Source of the DNA: CAYVUV01 sp964455095
GTDB lineage: Bacteria > Desulfobacterota > Binatia > HRBIN30 > CADEER01
Assembly: GCA_964455095.1 (NCBI GenBank)
Contig: CAYVUV010000156.1
Span: 1 to 12,207, forward strand
Direction of reading: 5' to 3'
DNA: 12,207 nucleotides
How positions within the stretch are numbered: the stretch's first letter is position 1; the number at the start of each line of letters is the position of its first letter. The notes beneath the pieces are model-generated. The model did no database searches. It saw only the letters and a list, made by a program, of their open reading frames with translations, and was not told the origin of the DNA. The translations under genes were made by a program, and so were the position numbers. Positions 1 through 7,413 of the stretch are shown one piece after another.

Positions 1-110
1 CCGAGTCGCATCAGCAGTGCGGGCGTGAAAAAAGGATGGCGATTAAACAAAAGACGCGGCTATGCCGCCAACGGAGCCGTGTGCTCAGTTGCAACCAGCC
101 TTCCAATGGG

Positions 111-141
111 TAACCCCTCCTTGGAAAGGAGGGGGACCGGA
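111..141. repeat. Palindromic intergenic repeat, CCCCTCCTT family, copy 1
   Basis: A 9-bp stem CCCCTCCTT (114-122) with a GGA loop and AAGGAGGGG (126-134), followed by ACCGGA. Read on the minus strand, these 31 bases match 4116-4146 at 30 of 31 positions, so this is a dispersed repeat and not a chance hairpin. It lies about 70 nt upstream of the amidohydrolase start. It resembles the REP-type palindromes found between genes in many GC-rich environmental bacteria. No T-run follows, so it is not a standard intrinsic terminator. Confidence 0.8.
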
Positions 142-199
142 CCCGCGGCATTGCCTTTCGCCGCGGCATCCGTCCTATAGTCACCGAACCCATCTCGGC

Positions 200-205
200 A
201 GGAGG
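200..205 (+). promoter_or_regulatory. Shine-Dalgarno AGGAGG for the amidohydrolase
   Basis: A perfect AGGAGG sits 6 nt before the ATG at 212. It fixes that start, although the reading frame stays open upstream to about 62. The upstream in-frame part runs through the palindromic repeat and resembles no protein family. Confidence 0.85.
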
Positions 206-211
206 ACCACA

Positions 212-1915
<1,704 letters not shown>

Positions 1916-1979
1916 CGGCGCACCCGGCATCCGCCGCCTGAGGTAGGGAAGTGCGCCCCCGGCGCGCGCGTGGCCGCGC

Positions 1980-4091
1980 ATGACCGCAGCTTTTTTTCTC
2001 GACGACCGGTTCGGCCACATCCTGCTGGCGGTCATCTGCTACGCCGGCATCGTCCTGTTCGCCACCGGCGCCGCGATCCGCGGCGTGCAGCGCGAGGTCG
2101 CCGGATCGTTTGCCGTGCTGTTGTTCGTCGGCCTCTTCCCGCTGCCCAACGCGTCGCTGGCGGTGACGTTCGCGCAATACGTCGCCGTCGTGCTGGCGCT
2201 CGCCGGGCTGGGCATGGGCCAGGTGCGGTTTGCGTTGCTGCGCTATCGCGCCGTGCGCGCCTACGAAGCCGGCGTTGCCGCCGAGCCGCTCGGCTGGAAC
2301 ACGGCGCTGATTTACCTGCCGATGCTGGCGGTGGCCGCGTATGCGATTGCCGCCGCCTACGCAAAGATGATGGCGCGCGGCTTGCCGCCCACCAGCCCGT
2401 TCGATCCAGTCGCGTTCCAGGCGGACATGGCGTGGACGATCTCGCGGTTGTTCGTCGTCGTCGTGGCGTTCGCCGCCTACATGACGGCCGCCGGCTTGCT
2501 CGACCGCACGTGGCTGCGCGTCGTCGGGCGCATCCGATTGCTCTCCGCCGATGCGCGCTTCGTGTGGATGAACAGCTTTCTCGGCGGCGCCAGCCTGCTG
2601 AGCACGGCGGTCATCGTCACGCGCGGTGTCCAATCCGCTGCCGGCCGCTACAGTTTGTTGGCCATCCTCGTCTGCAGCCTGATGCCGGCGATCAACCAGC
2701 TCGCCTGGATCTACGACGCGGTATTGCGCAGCGTGGTGGTGTTCCATGTCGTGCTCGGCGTCGCCGCCGCGATCGTGTTCGCCGGCATCCCGGCACTCGA
2801 AGCAGTCGGGCTGCCGCACTGGGAGTCGTGGGCCCTCGCCGTCACGGCCCTGGCCCTCGCGGCGGTGATGCTGCCCGGGCGCGTCGATCAGGCTCTCGAA
2901 CGGCTCTTCCCGCGCGCCGGTGAGATGCGGGCTCTTCTCATGGCAATTACCGTCGACCCGCTCGCAGCCGCCACGCGGGCCGAGGCCGGGGCCCAGCTGC
3001 TGCGGCGCGTTGTTGCTGTGCTCGATGCGGAGGGCGGCGCCGTCGCCATCGAGGCGACCGCGACAGAACCGGCGAGCGTGCACGTGATCGGACACGTCGA
3101 GGTCGAGCCGTTCGGCGCCACGGCGGCCGCGGTGGCGCGCAGCGTGGCGGGATTCGACACCGGGGCGCCGCCGCCGACCACGGGCATCGGGCGCGGCAGC
3201 GTGCCGCGCCCGATCGAGATCCTGCCGTTGAGCGAGCAGTTGCGGCTGCTGGACTGCGGCATCGTCATGGTGTGTCCGCTGGTCGGCCGCAAGCTCGAAG
3301 CGACGCTGCTGCTCGGCCCGCGCCGCGGCTGGCTCTACGACGCCGCCACCGAGCAGGCGCTGCGCGTCTTCGCCAGCCAGGCGGGGCTGGCGCTGGAGAA
3401 CCTCGCCCTGGCCGGCGCCCGCGCGCACGCCGAGAAGCTGGCGGCGCTCGGCGAAGCGGCGGCGCGCATCGCGCATGAGATTCGCAACCCACTGGCGGCG
3501 GCGCGCAGTCTGGTGCAGCTGTCGGGACAGGACGGCGCCAACGCCGACCTGGTCGAGCCGGCGCTCGGCGAGCTCGACCGCATCGGGCGCCTGGTCGCCG
3601 ACTTGCTCGCCTTCGCGCGCCGCGACGAGGTGGCGGCGCAGCGCCAGGTCGACCTGGTCGAGGTGTGCGCCGACGCGCTGCGCCAGACCGCCCCGCTGGC
3701 CCTGGCCGCCGGCGTCGCGGTCGAGACCGACCTGGCCACCGCCGCCGTGCTCGGCGACCGCGACCGCCTGGTGCAGGTGCTCGCCAACCTCTGCCGCAAT
3801 GCGATCGAGGCCGTCGCCGACCATCAACCCCCGCGCCGCATCGCCGTGCGCTGCGCGGCCGTCGACGGCCGTGCCATCGTCGAAGTGCGCGACAACGGCC
3901 CGGGCATCGCGACCGACGACCTGCCGCGACTCTTCGAGCCGTTCCGCACCACCAAGAGCTCGGGCACCGGCCTCGGCCTCCCCATCGCCCGCCGCCTCGT
4001 TGAAGCCCACCGCGGCGAGCTGACAGTGCACAGCGCCCCGGGACAGGAGACCGTCTTCCGCGTCGCACTGCCGCTGCGTTCCGGTGCGTAA
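1980..4091 (+). CDS. Membrane-bound sensor histidine kinase, PrsK-like architecture
   Basis: This 703-residue protein has about eight hydrophobic helices in residues 10-300. A GAF-like region (roughly 320-470) is followed by a HisKA dimerisation helix with the phosphoacceptor in AHEIRNPL (H499). The HATPase domain carries the N box NLCRNAIEAV (N603, N607), the G1 box DNGPG (from D638), FEPFRTTKSSGTGLGLP as F and G2 boxes (G662) and a closing FRVALPL. All catalytic boxes look intact. The TM-GAF-HisKA-HATPase order matches PrsK, the kinase paired with regulator PrsR in PEP-CTERM/exopolysaccharide systems. No response regulator or PEP-CTERM protein lies in this window, so it is an orphan here. 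The ATG at 1980 has no good Shine-Dalgarno within 12 nt; GAGG/AGGG lies about 30 nt upstream. It is the first usable in-frame start after the amidohydrolase stop, so the exact start is moderately certain. Confidence 0.9.
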   Translation: MTAAFFLDDRFGHILLAVICYAGIVLFATGAAIRGVQREVAGSFAVLLFVGLFPLPNASLAVTFAQYVAVVLALAGLGMGQVRFALLRYRAVRAYEAGVAAEPLGWNTALIYLPMLAVAAYAIAAAYAKMMARGLPPTSPFDPVAFQADMAWTISRLFVVVVAFAAYMTAAGLLDRTWLRVVGRIRLLSADARFVWMNSFLGGASLLSTAVIVTRGVQSAAGRYSLLAILVCSLMPAINQLAWIYDAVLRSVVVFHVVLGVAAAIVFAGIPALEAVGLPHWESWALAVTALALAAVMLPGRVDQALERLFPRAGEMRALLMAITVDPLAAATRAEAGAQLLRRVVAVLDAEGGAVAIEATATEPASVHVIGHVEVEPFGATAAAVARSVAGFDTGAPPPTTGIGRGSVPRPIEILPLSEQLRLLDCGIVMVCPLVGRKLEATLLLGPRRGWLYDAATEQALRVFASQAGLALENLALAGARAHAEKLAALGEAAARIAHEIRNPLAAARSLVQLSGQDGANADLVEPALGELDRIGRLVADLLAFARRDEVAAQRQVDLVEVCADALRQTAPLALAAGVAVETDLATAAVLGDRDRLVQVLANLCRNAIEAVADHQPPRRIAVRCAAVDGRAIVEVRDNGPGIATDDLPRLFEPFRTTKSSGTGLGLPIARRLVEAHRGELTVHSAPGQETVFRVALPLRSGA

Positions 4092-4115
4092 GCGCGCGCC
4101 GGAGGCGCGTCTCCG

Positions 4116-4158
4116 TCCGGTCCCCCTCCTTTCCAAGGAGGGGCTAGGGGAGGTCGCT
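4116..4158. repeat. Palindromic intergenic repeat, CCCCTCCTT family, copy 2
   Basis: Stem CCCCTCCTT (4123-4131), loop TCC, stem AAGGAGGGG (4135-4143), then the tail CTAGGGGAGGT. It lies 25 nt after the histidine kinase stop. The core and its left flank match copy 1 in inverse orientation at 30 of 31 positions. With copy 3 it forms an inverted pair whose GGGAGGT tails face each other. Confidence 0.85.
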
Positions 4159-4208
4159 TCTCGCCAACCCAACTCCCGGGTGCGACCTGGTCGGATGGCA
4201 CTGTCGAA

Positions 4209-4251
4209 ATCTACCTCCCCCCGACCCCCTCCTTGGCAAGGAGGGGGAGAA
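4209..4251. repeat. Palindromic intergenic repeat, CCCCTCCTT family, copy 3
   Basis: A perfect 11-1-11 palindrome: CCCCCTCCTTG (4225-4235), G, CAAGGAGGGGG (4237-4247). The left flank ACCTCCCCCCGA is the reverse complement of the AGGGGAGGT-type tail of copy 2. The whole block 4116-4251 is therefore an inverted pair of one element around a spacer of about 50 nt. It lies 43 nt before the P450 start and could affect read-through from the kinase or translation of the P450. Confidence 0.85.
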
Positions 4252-4293
4252 AGAGATTGGCATTCGCCGGCGCCGCGGCATACGACAGCGGCG

Positions 4294-5628
4294 ATGCCAG
4301 CAAACGCGAGCGCGACATTCCCCAGTATCGACCCCATGCCGGCGCGGGCAGCCGGCATGCTGCCCTGGGTCGGCGCCGGCGTTGGGCTACTGCGCAATCC
4401 CACCGAGTTCTTCCGCCGCACGCGGACGCGGCTCGGCGACACGTTTGTCGTCGACGCCTTCGGTTATCGCCTGTTCGCCGTCTTCTCGCCGGCCGGCGTG
4501 CGCCAGCTCTACGCGCTGCCCGAGAGCCAGGCGAGCTTCGGGTTGGCGACGTACGAGCTGGTGCTCAAGCACAAGCTGCCGCTCGAGCTGCTCGCCGGGC
4601 GGCGCACCTTTCCGCACACGCTGTTCGGCGGCCAGGAGGTCGAGGACTATCTCGGCCATCTCGAAGACGCCGTGCAGCGCCAGGTCGCGGAGATGGGCGC
4701 GGCGGGCACGTGTGAGATCTTCGCCACCATGCGCCGGCTCGGCCACCGCCTCGGGCTGTCGTCGTGGGCCGGACGCGAAGCGGCCTCGCCGCGTTACCTC
4801 GATCAGTTGATTCCGCTCTTCGAACGCCTCGACACCGGCGATTCGTTCGTGCGCCCGGCGCACGCCTTCGCGACCTACGCGACGGGCAAGGTGCGTGAAC
4901 GCCGCGCCATGGCGGGCATCGAGCAGATCTTCACCGAGATCCTCGCCGAGCGGCAGCGCGCCGGCCAGCCGGTGGGGGACTACCTCGAACGCATCGCGGC
5001 CTCGTTCGACGATCTCCCTGAGGGCGAGCGCGCGATCAACGCGGCGCGCGACGTGATGCTGATCCACATGGGCGCGCAGTCGAACCTCTACGCCGCGCTG
5101 GCCTGGACGCTGGTCAACTTACTCCTGCATCCGGCGTATCTCGCCCGCGTACGCGACGGCGACGATGTCCTGCTCGAGCAGTGCGCCAACGAATCGATCC
5201 GCCTGGCGCAGCGCTCGATCACGCTGCGCCAGGTGCTGAGCCCGCTCGACTTCGACGACGGCGCGCGCACGTACCGTCTGGCGCCCGGGGCGATGATCAC
5301 CACCATGCTGTCGCTCACCAACCCCAGCGCGGCGCCGGGGCTCGACCGCTTCGACCCCAAGCACTACACCGGGCGCCGCCTGGCCGACACGGTCGACCTG
5401 CCGGCCCGCGAGTTGGTCAGCACCTTCGGCCACGGCCGCCATGCCTGCCCGGCGCAGCGCTTCTCCATCTCGGCGATCCGCATCGCCGTGCGCCGCCTCG
5501 TCGACGCCTACGACTTCACCCCGCGTTTCACCCGCGCCGACCCGCGCCCGCGCCAGATCGGCGGCGTCGCCCGCGCCGCGCGCCCGTGCCCGGTCACCTA
5601 CGCGCAGCGGAGATCTCAAAAAGATTAG
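4294..5628 (+). CDS. Cytochrome P450, CYP7/CYP8-like helix I
   Basis: This 444-residue soluble haem-thiolate protein has no N-terminal anchor. Visible motifs are a proline-rich start and PWVGAG, ExxR as ESIR (E300, R303), the meander motif DRFDPKHY, and the haem loop FGHGRHACPAQRF with the iron-ligand cysteine C385. Helix I reads LIHMGAQSNLYAA (G260, A261, Q262, S263, N264). The usual acid-threonine pair for O2 activation is replaced by Gln-Ser-Asn, reminiscent of the CYP7/CYP8 families (sterol 7-alpha-hydroxylase, prostacyclin synthase). A lipid, sterol-like or isoprenoid substrate is plausible but unproven. No ferredoxin or reductase gene is adjacent. The frame is open upstream to 4084, but that part is encoded by the repeats. 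ATG 4294 is the first sensible start, with ATG 4336 as an alternative; neither has a strong Shine-Dalgarno. The last residues (RRSQKD) run up to the following repeat and may be a recent extension. Confidence 0.93.
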   Translation: MPANASATFPSIDPMPARAAGMLPWVGAGVGLLRNPTEFFRRTRTRLGDTFVVDAFGYRLFAVFSPAGVRQLYALPESQASFGLATYELVLKHKLPLELLAGRRTFPHTLFGGQEVEDYLGHLEDAVQRQVAEMGAAGTCEIFATMRRLGHRLGLSSWAGREAASPRYLDQLIPLFERLDTGDSFVRPAHAFATYATGKVRERRAMAGIEQIFTEILAERQRAGQPVGDYLERIAASFDDLPEGERAINAARDVMLIHMGAQSNLYAALAWTLVNLLLHPAYLARVRDGDDVLLEQCANESIRLAQRSITLRQVLSPLDFDDGARTYRLAPGAMITTMLSLTNPSAAPGLDRFDPKHYTGRRLADTVDLPARELVSTFGHGRHACPAQRFSISAIRIAVRRLVDAYDFTPRFTRADPRPRQIGGVARAARPCPVTYAQRRSQKD

Positions 5629-5713
5629 CTCAGGCGAAGGCGCGAAGACGCGAAGGAGGACAAAGCCTATGCCGAGGCTTGAAACCCTTCGCGGCTTCGC
5701 GACTTCGCGTGAG
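5629..5713. repeat. Inverted repeat with GCGAAG-rich 29-nt arms between convergent genes
   Basis: The left arm 5629-5657 and the reverse complement of the right arm 5685-5713 agree at 25 of 29 positions. Both are built from CGCGAAG units spaced 8-9 nt apart. The 27-nt loop contains a second hairpin, AAGCCT (5663-5668) with AGGCTT (5675-5680). The element starts directly after the P450 stop (5626-5628) and ends 9 nt before the stop of the carotenoid oxygenase on the other strand. T-rich CTCTTTTCTC follows the right arm on the plus strand and an A-rich stretch precedes the left arm, so it may work as a two-way terminator. GCGAAG palindromes of this kind recur in many bacterial genomes. Confidence 0.85.
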
Positions 5714-5722
5714 ACTCTTTTC

Positions 5723-7297
5723 TCAGGACGGCACCCACACCGCGTGAAAGCCGTGCGGGACGCGGCGCGGCAGGCGGATCTCGGCCACGGGTCCGTCCTC
5801 GACATGTTGGGCGTCGAGGATAACGAGATCGCTCGTGCCCGTGGCGTGGTCGAAGACGAATGTCAGCAGCCAGCCCTCGCCTTCGGCCGCGCCGCCGGGG
5901 ACGAAGAACGCCTCGCCGGCGTGGCGCGTCGGGCCGGGATTCCAGACGCGGATGTCGCCGGTGCTGTAGTCGATTCGCGCCGTGCCGGCGAAGTCGAGGG
6001 TGAGCGGATGGCGGCGGGTGTCGGCGAACCAGCCGTAGCGATTGCGGCGGCCGGTGTAGCGGCGGTCGTGGCTGGGCAGCTCGAACAGGCGCTCGGCGAC
6101 GATCTCGTCGCGGAAGGCGAGCTGCGCGCCCGCGGTGTTGATGTGCCAGCGCCGAATGTCCAGGTCGGTCTGGGCAAGGTCGACGTCGCCGAACATGGTG
6201 TCGTGGCGGCAAACGTCGATGACGATCTCGTCGCCGAGGCGGTGCGCATTCACCTCGTGGAACACGTAGCAGGGATCGATCTCGACCCAGCGGATCTCGC
6301 TCGCCAGACCGCCGAGCGGCATGACGCCGATGCGCGCGCCGTACTCCGGCTGCCAGCGAAACGGGATGTCGCCGTTGATCACCGCTTCGAGATCGAAGAC
6401 CACCGGCAACTCCCAGAAGATGGCATCGCGATCGGTGATCGCGAACGAGTGCACCATCGTCGACGCAGCGACTGGGATTTCCTGGCTGCTGATGATGCGA
6501 CCGCTGCGATCGGCGACGTGGTACGTCAGGTACGGCGGCACGAACCAGTATCCGAAGAAGTGCAGATCGCCGGTCACCGGATCGATCTTGGGATGCGCGG
6601 TGAACGACGTGTTGAGCAGACCGTCGAAATCGTGCACGCCGATCGTAGATAGATCGGACGGGTTGATCTCGTGCGGAAACCCGACCTCGCCAGAGGAGAG
6701 CAACTTGCCGGCGTGGAAGACCAGGCTGACGTTGCTCTGGTTGTTGCCCGCTGTCGGCGGCAGCCCGTTGAAGCCGACGCCGGCTTCGTAGAGCGGGGTC
6801 TGCACGTAGCGGTTGCGGTACCACAGCGCTTGCCCGTCCTGCAGCCGGACGCCGTGCACCATGCCGTCGCCGAAAAACCAGTGCGGCGAGTCGGCGTGCT
6901 GCGGGTTGGAACCGTTGCGGACATAGAGCCCATTCAGCTGGCGCGGGATGGTGCCGCGCACTTCGAGATCGGGACTGATGAGCTCGTCGAACACCGGGTC
7001 GAAATCGTTCTGCAGCCACCACGGCTTGCTCGGATCGAACTGCAGCGGCACCGGCGTCGGTGTTGGAGTCGGCGTCGCGGTGGCGGTGGGGGTCGCCGTC
7101 GGCGTCAGGGTCGGAGTGGCGGTTGGCGTCGCCGTATTTGTCGGTGTTGCGGTCGGCGTCGACCGGGCGCGGCCGTCGTCGTCGCCGCAACCCGTCAGCC
7201 ACGACGGCACCACCAGCCCCGCCGCCGTCAAGCTGGTCGCGCGCAGAAAAGCGCGGCGGTCGAGCAGCAGCAAACCCTTGTGGCGCGTGTCCTTCAT
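5723..7297 (-). CDS. Tat-exported lipoprotein carotenoid oxygenase (RPE65/CCD family)
   Basis: This 524-residue non-haem iron enzyme cleaves double bonds of carotenoids, apocarotenoids or stilbenes with O2. All four iron histidines are visible: TAHPK (H235), MVHSFAIT (H283), VFHEVNAH (H347) and PHGFHAVW (H518). FFGDGMVHG (from F141) and LYVRNGSNPQ (from L124) are further family signatures. The N-terminus carries a twin-arginine motif DRRAFLR (R14, R15), a hydrophobic stretch and a lipobox LTGC (C37). A low-complexity Thr-Pro/Thr-Ala linker (about 47-84) precedes the catalytic seven-bladed propeller. It should be folded, loaded with iron, exported by Tat and lipid-anchored outside the cytoplasmic membrane. 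ATG 7297 is supported by GGGGGGAG (7303-7310) 5 nt upstream; an earlier in-frame GTG at 7327 precedes the Tat motif needlessly. It is convergent with the P450 and divergent from the ABC1 kinase. Lignostilbene-type substrates cannot be excluded. Confidence 0.93.
   Translation of the reverse strand: MKDTRHKGLLLLDRRAFLRATSLTAAGLVVPSWLTGCGDDDGRARSTPTATPTNTATPTATPTLTPTATPTATATPTPTPTPVPLQFDPSKPWWLQNDFDPVFDELISPDLEVRGTIPRQLNGLYVRNGSNPQHADSPHWFFGDGMVHGVRLQDGQALWYRNRYVQTPLYEAGVGFNGLPPTAGNNQSNVSLVFHAGKLLSSGEVGFPHEINPSDLSTIGVHDFDGLLNTSFTAHPKIDPVTGDLHFFGYWFVPPYLTYHVADRSGRIISSQEIPVAASTMVHSFAITDRDAIFWELPVVFDLEAVINGDIPFRWQPEYGARIGVMPLGGLASEIRWVEIDPCYVFHEVNAHRLGDEIVIDVCRHDTMFGDVDLAQTDLDIRRWHINTAGAQLAFRDEIVAERLFELPSHDRRYTGRRNRYGWFADTRRHPLTLDFAGTARIDYSTGDIRVWNPGPTRHAGEAFFVPGGAAEGEGWLLTFVFDHATGTSDLVILDAQHVEDGPVAEIRLPRRVPHGFHAVWVPS
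7046..7159 (-). repeat. Hexamer-period low-complexity DNA encoding the Thr-Pro linker
   Basis: This is a run of about 19 degenerate hexamers, plus-strand type GTCGGN/GTCGCN/GTTGGN, inside the carotenoid oxygenase gene. It encodes the TPTATPT-like stalk after the lipobox. The two-residue protein period equals the six-base DNA period, so the stretch probably varies in length by slippage. Similar hexamers form the palindrome at 11771-11860. Confidence 0.8.
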
Positions 7298-7413
7298 CGA
7301 AGCTCCCCCCAGGCGCAGGCAGCGCACCCTTGCCCAGCGCGGGGAACGAAGTCAACGCGCGCTGCGCGCCCCCCTTGCCCCGCTGCGGCGCCTCCCCTAA
7401 GCCAGGGAGTCTG
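7298..7413. promoter_or_regulatory. Divergent intergenic region between the carotenoid oxygenase and ABC1 kinase
   Basis: These 116 nt separate two divergent starts and must hold at least part of both promoters. A perfect 6-1-6 palindrome, GCGCGC-T-GCGCGC (7357-7369), lies near the centre and could be an operator or a simple hairpin. No convincing -35/-10 pair was found. AGGGAG (7404-7409) serves as Shine-Dalgarno for the kinase, and GGGGGGAG on the minus strand (7303-7310) for the oxygenase. Confidence 0.4.

Noticed and set aside
1..61. Tail of a gene entering from the left
   Set aside because: All plus frames are short here and show no family motif; too little sequence to decide.
38..70. 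Intrinsic terminator on the minus strand near the window start (GCGGC-ATA-GCCGC then TCTTTTG)
   Set aside because: The stem is only 5 bp and no minus-strand gene lies to its right that it could terminate.
4084..4293. N-terminal extension of the P450 to 4084
   Set aside because: It is encoded by two repeat copies and overlaps the kinase stop. P450 similarity begins after 4294.
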